From the NCBI GenBank assembly GCA_000708835.1, contig DF237357.1, positions 1 to 64,000 of the forward strand: DNA of 64,000 nt. Direction: 5' to 3'. The notes beneath the pieces are model-generated. The model was not told where the DNA came from. It saw only the letters and a program-made list of their open reading frames with translations, and did no database searches. The DNA comes from Klebsormidium nitens (lineage: Eukaryota; Streptophyta; Klebsormidiophyceae; Klebsormidiales; Klebsormidiaceae). The translations under genes were made by a program, and so were the position numbers. Shown here in pieces: positions 1 through 11,134 of the stretch; position 1 is the first letter of the stretch, and each line of letters opens with the position of its first letter.

Positions 1-765
1 CTTGTGATGGCCGGATGTCATCTGAGAAGTTGATATGGTTACTGGCCTCACATGATTACAATTGTAATCATGTGAGGCACAGTGAGGGTAAGTTACGTAT
101 TGGGATGCATAGGACGGTCATGCAGAAAGAGACCGTCGGAGAACACAATTGACCAGACGGTTGAAATGAGTGCTTATTACCACGGACGGTTCAAATGTAT
201 GAAATGTATGCAGATTGCGTAATTTCACATAAGGCCTTGAACTAGACTACAACCACACTTACGTACAAATCATAAAATAAGAAAGAAATCCTATCATACT
301 TGAAATTGCTTAGATTCCGAATACCAATCCATCGCTGAACTAAAAACCCGCCCAAGTGAATGGTGGTACAAGCTTGCTTGAGGACAACGTTTCAAAAAGT
401 GTTTATGAATGTAAGTTTTTTGATAGGAGAGCCAATGTGGCAACTACGCATGCAAAACTCCAAAGTCAAGGTTAAACTTCGTCTACTTGTAATACCACCA
501 GTGTACTGGATGCAACTTGCACCTAGGTCTATTCCAACTCGATATCCCAGAAGCAATGGATCCACATATGTCATTGCCTAGTGACTTAAAACAGCCTTAG
601 ATGTGCTATCGTTCCTAAAGCTATAATAACATCCCGAATCACACAACTCCTCAACCGGCTCATCGTACCAGCTTCAGACTATGTACCGTGAACAAGTGAT
701 CAATTATCCACAGCTATGTTGCAGCGTCTTGCAACTTTGAAAGAAACAGTTCCCGACGCTCCATG
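1..765. other. Intergenic DNA downstream of the RRM gene
   Basis: No coding region is supported here; the short open frames lack recognisable protein sequence. The stretch is AT-richer than the genes. It holds the 3' flank of the minus-strand RRM gene and a perfect 34-bp palindrome near its left edge. Confidence 0.5.
45..78. repeat. Perfect 34-bp palindrome
   Basis: The left arm GCCTCACATGATTACAA is followed directly by its exact reverse complement, with no spacer; the symmetry ends at both outer flanks (G44 against A79). It could be a relic of a mobile element with inverted ends, a cruciform-prone site or a dimer-binding site. Nothing in the sequence decides between these. Confidence 0.9.
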
Positions 766-3700
766 CTAATGCCTCTCATGTGAGAACTCTGAAGAAGCAC
801 CCTCGCTACTACTCTCCTCCTCTCCACTAGAACCCGCCCAACTCCGAGAAACGTTGACGACCAACTTGCGGCCGTCCAGGATTGCCCCATCGCGAGCACT
901 GATAGCCTCGATTGCTGCAGACTCGTTGGCAAAGGTGACGAAGCCAAAGCCACGAGATTCGCCAGAATCCTTGTCCCTGACCACCTGCAAATGATGCAAA
1001 AGACAAGCTTTAGAAACTCCTGGAAACAGGTGTCTACCTTAAGAAACATTCGCCACGTCGACATCGAAGTACAGATGTACTAAAGACAACCTTCGGAGCA
1101 GCAGACACGTTAAGCAAGGCAAAACGTAATCTATATACTTGCAACATGACCACCCCAAACACAGAACCGTCCTTGTAAACTGCAAACTAAACACTCTTTC
1201 AGCCAGCACTGCCTTGACCTATCTGTGACAGACAGATGTTGCTCAACAAGGAATGCAGAGCTGTCAGAAAAACTTTGACAAAACTTTGACAAGAACAGCG
1301 ACTAACCAGAAAACCTGGACTGCCACTCGGAACATACCTTCGTGTCAACAATCAGCCCGAACTCGTGGAAGGCCTCTCGAAGCCTCTCAGCGTCAGTGCC
1401 AAACCAAAGGTTGCCGACAAACACCTTGACGTGCTTCCTGCCAAGGGGCTTGTGGACAACTTCCTCCGCCTTCTTCTTGGCATAGTTGCGGCGAGCAAAC
1501 ATAGGGTCCTTGACCACCCCTGGCTTGGTTTGGACCTGCAAACATAAGTGAGTGAACTTGAGACAAACCAAAAGTGTACTGGCTCTGTTCAAGGCCCAAA
1601 TTTCGAAAAGATTATACCAAAGGGACGCCCAACTTCTGTTGGTAACTCAACAACCAACCTTGACGAACCTTGATAGATGATCACTCTCAAACTTAATAGA
1701 AATGGTCTCTAATTTGAGACAATTCATCTGAGCAGACTCAACTTTATGCAACAGCTACCAAGAAAGAAACTTCATTACGCACATCGAAGAGAAAGTTGAT
1801 GACACACGCAGAGCTGTCCGAGCAGAACCGGACGGAGCAGAACCAGATGAAGCAAGGAAGGGGCAAGAGAAGTGAAAAGATGCTTACCTGCATGCCCCCC
1901 ATGTCTACCTTGTGTAGCGCAGCCATCACCAGAGATGCCTGCTCAGGAGTCTCCATGGTCACAAAAGCAAAGCCCCGGTGCCGACCTCGATCCTGCACAA
2001 AGAGAGGGGAGGGGTCAAAACTTGCAACCAGAATGGACAAAAGCCACACCTTTCGGATGCTCAGTTCAGGTAGTCAAGAGAACAGGGAAAATTGGTCGCT
2101 AAGCTACAGCTTGGACTTGGCTAAAATATAGGAGAAGAGGTCAGTTGAAACGAGCTGATCCACCAGCAGCGTCAGGAAATGCTCTCAAACAGGGCAACTG
2201 GCCAATAACACTTCAACCGATGATGTAAAGGTATGGAGTCATATGCAATTTCTTACCAGCTGCGATGGACTGTTCCCCCTGTACTGAGCAACCTCTATGT
2301 CCACAACTTTGCCGAGCTTGCTACACCGATGTACCAGCTCTGCACGTGACAATAGACAAGCAATGGTAAGAAGGTTGCACTCGTAATTGGAGACCACTTC
2401 AAGCATCAAACCTGCTGCAATCTTCATCACTGTGCTTGTGCTTGAGCAATTGCACGCAATCATTGAGCAATTGAAATGCAGAGCTGCACCTATCTGCAAT
2501 ATCAGGTGTGTCTACAATCTGCCAGCACACAATGAGACCAGGAGTGCGCCAACTGTGCAATACCGTATATGTCACATCAGCAATTGCAAGGTGCCGTCAT
2601 CCAGAAATGAGATAAGCACACTCAATGAATGTCAACTTCCTGCAAGCCTGGTACAATTCAAGAGCCTCATATCTCTCTTCGAAGACAATTCTCAGAGGCA
2701 ACAAGACCGGAAACTTACCATCCCGAATTTGGTGCGCGCTCATCTGCCATGAGATTCCGCTGACCATCACCCTGGTCGGATCCACCTGCCTCCCATTAGG
2801 CAGCACATCATCTAGCTCCCTAAACCCCTCAAACCCTCTACCATTCCTATTACGCATCTCCTCTTCAAACCTGTACCGGGGGGTCTCCTGGCCCCTAGGA
2901 CTGAAACCCCACTCATGAGTCCGCTCCGCAGGAGGCGAGATCGCCAGAGACTTTTCCAAAGATTCCACAATCCCGGCGATTGCAGCATTGAACGGCTGGG
3001 TGTCTATCCTGGGGTTATGCGGCCGGGGATGCTCTGCGGCTGTGAAGGGCCTGTGGTTCAAATCGAGGTTTACACTCCGGTTATGGTTCAACGCTGCGTT
3101 GTTGAGGCGGTTCGCAAGGCTGACAAATGCATCAGGGGAAGGCTTGTCCTCAGCAGGAAAGTTGCTAAAGGCCCGATGACTGTAGGCGGATGGAGACCGG
3201 TCAAAACTGGTTGATGGCCTCTCGAACTCCTGCTCCCTTCTATACATCAACCTACCATAATCCTCTACCAGACGCTCGTCTCTGTACACAGCATCGCCCC
3301 GAAAGACAGCATCGTTTCTATAAGCTCCAGGGAAGGGTGCATAGGACCTGCTATGTACAGGAGCAGGGGCCCTGAGATCCCTCCCAAAGTCCGATTGCGA
3401 TGCGAGGCTGTCCTCAAAACTAGCTGGAGGAAAGAATTGGCCATGATCCACAAGCTCCGGGCCAAAAGAAGCCCGGGGATCAGCCCCATACCCCTGCCGC
3501 TCCGCCTCTAACCGCTGCTGCAGGAGCGCATTTGCTGCCATGGCCTGAGCATACTCGCTCTGCACAAACTGCGGCTCTGCAAGCTGTACACCATTCCTAG
3601 CCATTCCGCGGGTCGGGTTTTGCGGCGGGGGGGTCAGGCTGGGAGGAAGAGGGACCCCCCTGAACGAAGTGCTCAGCGATGGCTGCTGGCCCTGCCTGTG

Positions 3701-3844
3701 AGAAGAGTTGCCTGTCACGACGTGAGAACCGACACTTGAATCTGCTGAGAGAGAGATGCGGGCTGCCATGGAGGGAGTACTTGCATAGGGGCTAAACGAG
3801 GGGGCTGCAACCTTTTGGGCCGCAGCGACGGCCATGGAGGACAT
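766..3844 (-). CDS. Two-RRM RNA-binding protein, cpRNP-like RRMs with a long N-terminal extension
   Basis: Five exons: 3844-2719, 2339-2257, 1992-1888, 1535-1338, 984-766 (TAG), giving 576 residues. The first in-frame ATG was taken as start. Residues 1 to about 355 are low-complexity, rich in Ser, Pro, Arg and Ala; the first 40 or so lack acidic residues apart from one Asp near their end, and could be an organelle transit peptide (inference). RRM1 (about 360-437) is split over exons 1-3, with RNP2 VMVSGI and RNP1 RGFAFVTM (409-416). RRM2 (about 474-560) has RNP2 VFVGNL (476-481) and a textbook RNP1 RGFGFVTF (515-522). The tail is Ser/Glu-rich. Such paired RRMs bind single-stranded RNA; in chloroplast RNPs they stabilise and help edit transcripts. 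Classical cpRNPs are about 300 residues, so the extension is atypical. A nuclear or cytosolic RRM protein is possible. Confidence 0.82.
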
Positions 3845-4492
3845 GATCAAAAACTCAAGACACTAAATTGACTGATCAGCTGATTCCTTTGTCTTCCAAT
3901 ACAAACTAGAAGAAGTTCTTGTTGGGGTAATCTTTCAGGGCCAAGCTCAGCAGGGAAGAGACAGCAGACTGAGAGCCTTCAGCAACATGCGAGCTGTCTC
4001 GCTGCTTCTGACGCGCCTTCTTGCTGAGCGAGGAGCTCTTGAAACACCATGAAACTTGGATGAGCTACGTAGCAGACTGCTGTCGCCGCCATCATTCAAG
4101 ATCGCCCGAAAAAGATAACGATGTCTTCCACGGATACGCAACTGGCCCGAGAACCATGTCCCTAGTTCGCCGTACGACATCGGTTCAGAATTATTGAATA
4201 GCCGTCGATTTTGAGTCATGGAGCCGAAACGACGGTGCAAAGTGAAGTTACGTCGATGAATGCGCTTTCCTGAGCGGCGGCGTACAGCTCATTCGAAAGT
4301 GAAAAGCGCGATGACGTGGGTGGATCGAAATCGTCCTCTCGTCGGAAGATATTTGCGTGTACAGATTGGCAACCGTCGATGGTGAGGCCATGCCGATCGT
4401 CGCCACGTAGCCATGCACCAAGCTGAAAAGCGCGCAACGTCACTCGAGTTGGTGAATGATGCGTGTGCCAAATATCCCATGCCGCACGGAGC

Positions 4493-4527
4493 AAACCCTA
4501 AAATATCCAAGGATTCCAAACCCTAAA
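4493..4527. promoter_or_regulatory. Two telo-box motifs (AAACCCTAAA)
   Basis: AAACCCTAAA occurs at 4493-4502 and again at 4518-4527. Telo-boxes are known promoter elements of plant translation and ribosome-biogenesis genes. They lie about 650 bp upstream of the RRM start codon and 750 bp upstream of the Bud23 start codon, so either gene could use them. Function is inferred from motif and position only. Confidence 0.4.
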
Positions 4528-5039
4528 GCCAAGACTTCGTTAGGGAACTAGGTTGTGCGCAGTGATTTCAGAACGAAAGCACAGACTCGGCTTCAGTTAC
4601 CGCTGCTATTAACCATTCCCACTCTGCGTGACTCACAGAGCTGGGGTGATGGAATTGATCAGCATATTGAAGACTGAAGTTGCCTGGTGCCAGCAGCGAA
4701 AAGTGAACAACGTGTTGGCAGAAACGTTGCGCTCACCAGCACAAAGCCTAAGGAATCAAATGTCGAAGCTGCCTCTTTCTGATGTGCATGGCCTTGTCAG
4801 CTGTGCAGCAGATCGGGTCCGCATCTTTGCGTATATCAGCGTGCGTATGGTGAGGTTGTTTGTGGAGGCGGCAAGGACGGGGCGAGATTAATCAGGCAGT
4901 CGTTGAGACTTGAAAGCGCGTTTCCTTTCTCGATGTCATCTAAGCAGAGCGTTTCTTGCCAGTTCTAGGCGATGCCCAATCAGACCTGCAATGCTAGTTC
5001 CGGACATTTCTCGCCAGACATCATCGAGTAGCTTTTAAA

Positions 5040-5049
5040 TTAGGGTTTT
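5040..5049. promoter_or_regulatory. Telo-box upstream of Bud23
   Basis: TTAGGGTTTT lies about 220 bp upstream of the Bud23 ATG; it is the reverse complement of the telo-box core. Its placement before a ribosome-biogenesis gene fits the known distribution of this element in plants. Confidence 0.45.
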
Positions 5050-5267
5050 GACAGTCCGCTCAGGCTGTCCTCTGTGGGAGTGGCTAAGTTTTTGAAGGTG
5101 ACCCCCTGAGGCTTATCTCAACACGTGAATCAGAGGCGCCATTTTCACCACTTGGAAGTAATACTACGTGTCAGGTGAAGTCGTCCAAGTCTTGAACATT
5201 GAAGTAGGTCAAAGGCCCTTCCGTTGTTGTGTTGGATATAAGCAGACAAATTTTTGAGTACAAGCAG

Positions 5268-8200
5268 ATGGCGACCCGTCCAGAGCAGTTGGCGCCGCCC
5301 GAAGTCTTTTACAATGATACTGAGGCCAGGAAGTACACCACCAGCAGTCGAATGGTGGAGATACAGGTGAGGCACACTTTGTTAAGAGGGGGATTTCCAT
5401 GCACAAAGTGGTGGTGAACTTTTCCATGCAAGAAGTGGTGGTGAGAAGCGCTCCTTAAGGTCTGGTCTGCAAAGAAGGCCTCTTTGGAAAGGTTGATGGG
5501 TGGGTTTGTTGTCCTGGATCACAGCAATTAGGTTTTCGGGTTTTGGTGGGGAGTTCTGCTTGTGATCAGCCTGCTGTAAGATTCTGATGACTCTGATGGG
5601 ACTGGTGGTGTGCGCCCTTGTCTCTTCTTCCTCCCTGTAATCGTTTATGAACAGCTTGCCAAAGGAACAGATCTTGAAATGTCCTTCATTTAGACTTTCT
5701 GGAAGGCTTGGCATTAAAGAAGTTGTCGAGGTCGACAATCTTTCCAATCGTCGAACATCACCACTTCTTGAGGCCTTTGCACGGTAAAATTTTGTTTCAA
5801 GTGGATCGCTATCCGTTTCATTTATTCTTCAACGAACCATCTTCTTGCCCCTGGAATTAGGGGGAGTCTGTCAAGAAGTTTCTGTCGAGAGTGAAATGAA
5901 TTTCTGACGATTTTTGGCACGTCCTTCTTGCCCCTCTCCTCGCATGTTGTTGGAGGAGAACCTTCTTCGCCGGCCAATCTCAAAAAGCCTTTTGCCTAGC
6001 TCGAGCCTGTTGCCTAGCTCAGCCCTTCCCTTTACTCGTTTCCTGTGCTGATGAGTCGGGCAGTAATTTCAACTAGTTTTCTTGTTTGTAACACTTCAGA
6101 GTCTCAGCACACAGTAGATTTTATGTCGAGCCTCTCAGCAGACTGTCCAAACTGGCCGACACTTGGAAAGTTCTGATTTTGCTCTTTGATGCTGTTCTCC
6201 TTTCCAGTCGACTCTGCCAGACCGAGCCCTCAGAAACCTGGCAAAGAATAGCGAATAGTTTGCCTCAATAATCCACCTCTTGCAGGCAACTCAACATAGA
6301 GGGTCCTCTTAGAGGATCCCTCCTCCAGGCAATTAGGTCTCGAAGTATCTTTCAAGCAGCAGAAACCACTGATTCCGGAGGCATTTCCACATTGAATCCA
6401 TCCAACGACCGGAACGGAATGGTTTCGCTATCAAAGCCGCACTGGAGCCATTCAAAGAGTGGCAAAAGATGGTATCGTCCTAAAGTTCGCGCTCTCCTCC
6501 CAGGCGAACCTGACAGAACGAGCTTTGGAACTGTTGAACCTGCCAGAAGATGGTGAGCCCAAGCTGCTGCTCGATCTGGGATGCGGTTCGGGCTTGAGTG
6601 GGGAGTCGCTCACAGAGTGTGGGCATCACTGGTTGGGAATGGATATCAGCGAAGCCATGTTAGGTGAGCGGGGAAATTGTTGGAGGCTTTTCTTTATGCT
6701 TCTCCTGTTGCCTTCGTTAGTTTCCGTCTGGCCCGAATTTCTTGCTTTTTGTTTTCGAACTCTCCGCTCGCCTCTTGCTACTATTCGTGGTGAGTCGGTT
6801 CTTTCGTTCTTGAATCAAATCTCAAACACCATCGATTCTTTTGTTGGGTCTCTGCCTCATCTGTCCGGCTCTTCGCTTCGTTCATCTTTCCTCGTTTGGT
6901 GTTTGTTCCAATGAAACACGGCGGCATGCTTTACAAGGAAGACTGCAGGAACCGCTATGTTCCTCTCATGTCCGCCCTATCTACGGCAATCAAGTACCTG
7001 TTCCCGCCGCGAGTATGTCTTATCATGTTGGCAAAGTCTCACACTTTAAGACCACGTGAATTCGGAATCGTTTCTCACAGACGTGGCACTAGAGCGGAAG
7101 GATTAAAGGTGACGTCTTGCTGTTGGTAATCAGATCACGCCTGCCGTTGCGGACGCGTCTCTTTGACGGAGATGGCATCGAGATCCGAGTGGTTGTTAAT
7201 CTAAATCGCAAAGTACTCAATATTTGTGAAATAATTGACAACACACCGTCGGCCATCCGACAGGGGCTGCCGCTGCAGACAGGCAGCGTTGACGGCAAAG
7301 ATTGGATACCTCATATCCCGAGAAGAACGGATTATCAAGATTTGGAAGTTGAATTTCTGGGGGATCGAAAGACGTACAGAAGCGCACTGCTCGCACACAT
7401 GGCTTCCGAGCGGGATGTTCAAGGTGACGTCATCTTAGTGGACAGGACAGAGCTCCCTCACTGAATAGGTGTCTTCGACGGGTCCACTAGCATCGGTCAC
7501 CGTTTCAGAATCGAGGGGAAAAATACCTCTGAAAGTTAGAACCCCAGAATTCAATCCAGTCTGCTGTTGCAAATGTGGTTTTTGAGCGGGGTGTCGAGGG
7601 TGACGTCATTGCTGTCAGACGTTGACTGCAAACGGATGTCTGAGACGGCGCCATCAGGATCTGGTCCCCTTTCGGAAAGAATTACTGTATCACCAAACGG
7701 ATAAGTCTGTTCGTTTTCGCAGACGTGGCTTGCGAGCGGGAGGTCGAGGGTGACGTCATGCTGTCGGACATCGGACAGGGCCTGCCCCTGCGGACGGGTG
7801 TCTTCGACGGGGCCATCAGTATCAGTGCGATCCAGTGGCTCTGCAACGCCGACAAGACGGCGAACGATCCGCGGCAGCGCTTGAAGGCGTTCTTCCAGAC
7901 GCTCTATCGGAGTCTAGCGCGGGGGGCAAGGGCAGTCCTGCAGGTGCGTCGTGCTGTCGTCATCGCACCTTGACAGTTCGAATTTGTTGGGTTCTGGGTC
8001 TTGATTCTGAACTCCGCGACCTCTTTCTTTTTTGGGAGGCCCTTTTTGAACGCGGCACCAGAGCCTGGCGCAGGGGCTTCTCGGGTCCGATGGATTCTTT
8101 TCGTAAGCTGTGGGTCTTGGCACCGGTTTCATGTAAGCCCGACTTCCTCGAGTTAATCTTATCTTGCTGACCGTCAGTTCGACGGTACTATTCGTCATTT

Positions 8201-11134
8201 TTTTGATTTCGGGAGTCAGGCGGTCTACTGGAATTAGGAGGGGCCCTGCTGTTTTGCCGGCCGGTCCAAGCACACCTTCCTGTTTGGTCCCCTCTCTAGT
8301 TGCTGGTCCATCCGCTGCAAACCTTCCCGCGCCAGAGTTGCTCGTACGGAAAGCCGACGGACGCGACTGTCTCAACCAGACTAAAAGCGCTTTTGCTCCC
8401 GTTGAATGGCCGAATTCTGTGCGGCCAAGCCAGAAGTATAACGCTAGAAGCGGTTGCTTTTTGCGATCGGAAATCAGTGACCCTGCTTTTGAAGCTACGT
8501 TCACTAGGTCGAGTCTAGCACAGGCTACAGCGAAGGGTCAGCACTGGTTTGGAATCCCTATGGTTTTGGATTGGTTGCAAGAGGGCTTGGCAGGATCCAT
8601 CTACTGCAGTTTTGCCGTTCCACCGCTTTGTGATACCAGGTTAGGAGGATCAAAGCGGGTGTCGACATTGGTTACACGCCTAGGCTGACTCGCCATCTCG
8701 ACAGCTGGCCGGGGGCATATGGTTCGAATTTGAGTTCTGAACCCGTTTTCTGCGGTCATCTTCTGCTTAACGACGCTCTTTGAAGAGCTCGAGAGCTTTT
8801 GACACGCTTCAGAGCCGGCGTTGACGTCGATCTCCTGTTCAAATTGGGTCCTTCTTTTGAAGCTTTCATCCGGTGCGTCTTTGCGACGCGAGTAACAAGT
8901 TGTTGCACGTGTATTACGCTGAGACCAAAGGTTCAACAATATTGACCTGGTACGAGCTGATTCCGTTGTTGTGTTTTGCAGTTTTATCCCGACGGTCCAA
9001 AGCAGGTCGAAATGATTTCGAGCGCCGCAATGAGGGTCGGCTTCTCTGGAGGGCTGGTCGTGGACTTTCCGCACAGGCGAGTACCCTTCCTTTCCTTTCT
9101 CCTTCTTCCTCTCTGTCTTTTTTGTCTTATGTGTATCGTTGTTCTTTGTACTGTTTGACGCGCTTTCGCGTCTTGTTGCTCAACTTGTTTGAGCCCTTCT
9201 TTTCCATTTCATTCTGACTTCCCCTCATTTCCTACTTCTACCCTGATCAGGATAATCGTGGTACGTCGATCTATGTGAGAGCTTGCCAAAGATATGCAGC
9301 CGCCTCTAAGCTTTACTTAAATGGAGAAATCACTCGATCAGGCATGCGTTCGTCATTAGGACCTAGTCATGACGTCATCGTGTCGTAAGGCACATTCGTT
9401 CGTGATCTTACACCACTCGACCGATGCTTGTCGTTTCCACTACTTCTGATGGCCCCTTTTTCTGATGGACCGGATGACGGCGATGACGTCAGCGACAGAG
9501 GTGGTTACTTTGTGAGAATCTGTTCCACTGGTACATTTGACGTCGCTCGTTTCTGCGCGGTACTCGGGCAAAGGTACGTCTTGGTTCTCATTGGCTAGCC
9601 TCTTTTTTTCCGAGTAGCCACTGCTCTGGGGCCAAGGAAGAACTGTCTCCGACGCTAGCAATGGTAAATCGTGACGACATAAAAATGTTGCAAGCAACCG
9701 GAAGCCCCTGACGTCACCTTTTTCTGTACAGTACGCGTGCGAAGAAGTACTTCTTGGTGCTCATGGCTGGGCCCCCGTCTGTAAATAGCACGCTGCCGAA
9801 GGCGAAGGGCGTCGACGGCGGGAGCGAGAGCAACGAGGATGACGTCAGCGAGGACGACGAGGGCGCGACGGTCGAGTTTGCGGACCGGCAACGACATGCA
9901 AAGCGGCGGAGGAAGGACGGGAAGCGGGGGAAGGTGAGAGAGGCCCTTTGCTTTTCGGAAAGTCTGTTGATATTTATTCGAGACTGTCTGGTTTCTGTGA
10001 TCCGTATTTGGGACGGTCGCTGAGAGGGGAAAGGACGAGGAAAGTATGCTGGTTTGAAGCGCGCAACTTGTCGACGTTGCGTTGGGTGACTTTCGTCGGT
10101 GACCTCGATGAATCCCATGAAAGTCGTTGTCCGCTTTCTGGCGATGCGAGGCAAAGCGGCAAAAGAAAAGAGGAAAATTGGGCGTGCGCGCGTTTCTCGG
10201 GGGGGTGCCATTTTACAGCTGGTTTGTTAACGGTCGTCAAGAAAGCAGGCGTTTTGCTTCTAACGGTTCCTTTGCGTCTGTTGGGAGTCTTGGCGCGTGT
10301 TGAGCTCAGGAGCTCCGCTTCAGCGGATCGTGTGTATTTGTTGAGGAGTTTTGACGTGTGTCGGATTTAGACACCCGCTCGACGATTACTGGGGAGCACA
10401 AGCGACATCACACCGTTCCCGTCAAGCGAGAGTACTAACTTAGATTGTCGGGCAGCGAGTGCAAGGTGTTACTCTCAGCGGTCAATCAGGGTCAGCCCAT
10501 ATACTAAGGAAACTCTGATGAATCCTGTTCCTTGACAGGCGCGTGACTTGAGTTAGGCGCCTGGAAAGCGAGTAGGGTTAGTCCGGGGGGTAAGGGTGGA
10601 TTAGGGTGCAAAGCGCGTCAATCTTTGGTTCAGGAGTTTCATCTGAAGCGCTCAATGACCTTGAGTCTGAGGTCACACGCCGGTTACATGTAGTTTACCA
10701 GGATTTGTAGGGAGGGGCTTCCGGTGCTTACAATGGGGAAGTCGATCGTGCGCTATTCAAGTGTCCAACAATCTTCCGATCGCTCTGATCTCAATCAACA
10801 TTCTGCTTTTCGGTGCAGTTGCCTGCTCAGACTCTTGCCTGTGCCGATTCTGCAAGCACAGATTCGCATTCGCACGCTAAGAGTAGGGAGGAACACGAAA
10901 CGAGACAACAGATGCAACAGATGCTCGCGACGAATCACAGCCCCTCAAACGAATGCGCTGCAGCTTGGATAGATGAAAGATTGCGCTCTTTGCCGGCTGC
11001 TGGTTTGATTAAACCTCCTCGTATTGCAGGGCCGTTCTTGGATCCTAAACAAGAAGCGACAGCAGAGAGAGAAGGGCGTCGAGGTCCCGGCAGATACCAA
11101 GTACACGGGCAGAAAAAGAAAAGCTCGCTTTTAG
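5268..11134 (+). CDS. BUD23: 18S rRNA (guanine-N7)-methyltransferase, Bud23/RID2/WBSCR22 family
   Basis: Six exons: 5268-5366, 6504-6663, 7723-7943, 8982-9076, 9732-9933, 11030-11134 (TAG), giving 293 residues, the usual family length. The start context reads [17 protein letters not shown], as in eukaryotic homologues. SAM motif I is [14 protein letters not shown] (54-67). The [12 protein letters not shown] and [14 protein letters not shown] segments follow, then [10 protein letters not shown]. The Lys/Arg-rich C-terminal tail begins [10 protein letters not shown] and ends GRKRKARF; this Bud23-specific tail acts as nuclear signal and in 40S pre-ribosome binding. The enzyme methylates one guanine of 18S rRNA, with Trm112 as known partner. 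Intron 4 uses a GC donor (CACAG|GCGAGT); only this junction joins the conserved [12 protein letters not shown] block. Intron 2 carries decayed copies of exon 3. Telo-boxes lie upstream. Confidence 0.95.
5394..5446. repeat. Two tandem copies of a 26-bp sequence in Bud23 intron 1
   Basis: Two near-identical units beginning TTTCCATGCA and ending in GTGGTGGTGA lie just inside intron 1, about 28 bp after its donor. This is a small tandem duplication without apparent function. Confidence 0.6.
7081..7680 (+). repeat. Decayed tandem copies of Bud23 exon 3 in intron 2
   Basis: The true exon 3 starts at 7723 (after CAG) with ACGTGGCTTGCGAGCGGGAG and continues with GGTGACGTCATGCTG. Related segments start near 7081 (after CAG, ACGTGGCACTAGAGCGG), about 7208 (its core at 7247-7308 matches the GACAGGGCCTGCC part), 7399 and 7571. 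Each has the GTGACGTC core or the downstream GACGGG..CCATC core, but with indels and stops. All are on the same strand and upstream of the real exon, spaced about 125-190 bp. I read them as repeated partial exon duplications that have decayed. Confidence 0.8.
9077..9731 (+). other. GC-AG intron (Bud23 intron 4)
   Basis: The donor is CACAG|GCGAGT and the acceptor is TGTACAG|TACGCG. The GT six bases downstream would shift the frame and lose the conserved KKYFLVL block, so the GC donor is needed. GC donors with an otherwise perfect AG|GCGAGT match are the known minor class of U2 introns. Confidence 0.8.

Larger units (their letters stand above)
3845..5267. other. Divergent intergenic region between the RRM gene and Bud23
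   Basis: This 1.4 kb holds the promoters of both flanking genes, which are transcribed away from each other. No protein-coding segment is convincing. Three telo-box motifs are present, listed separately. Confidence 0.5.

Noticed and set aside
7914-8504. 196-codon minus-strand open frame
   Set aside because: It is antisense to Bud23 exon 3 and intron 3, has no recognisable domain, and competes with a plus-strand open frame of similar length over the same bases; it is best explained by chance in GC-rich DNA.
9714-10211. 165-codon minus-strand open frame
   Set aside because: It is the antisense shadow of Bud23 exon 5, with composition driven by the acidic and basic codons of that exon.
10556-10605. 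TTAGGG-like words suggesting an interstitial telomere
   Set aside because: Only a few irregular GGGTTAG or TTAGGGT words without a true repeat run; similar words occur near 46650. Too weak to call.
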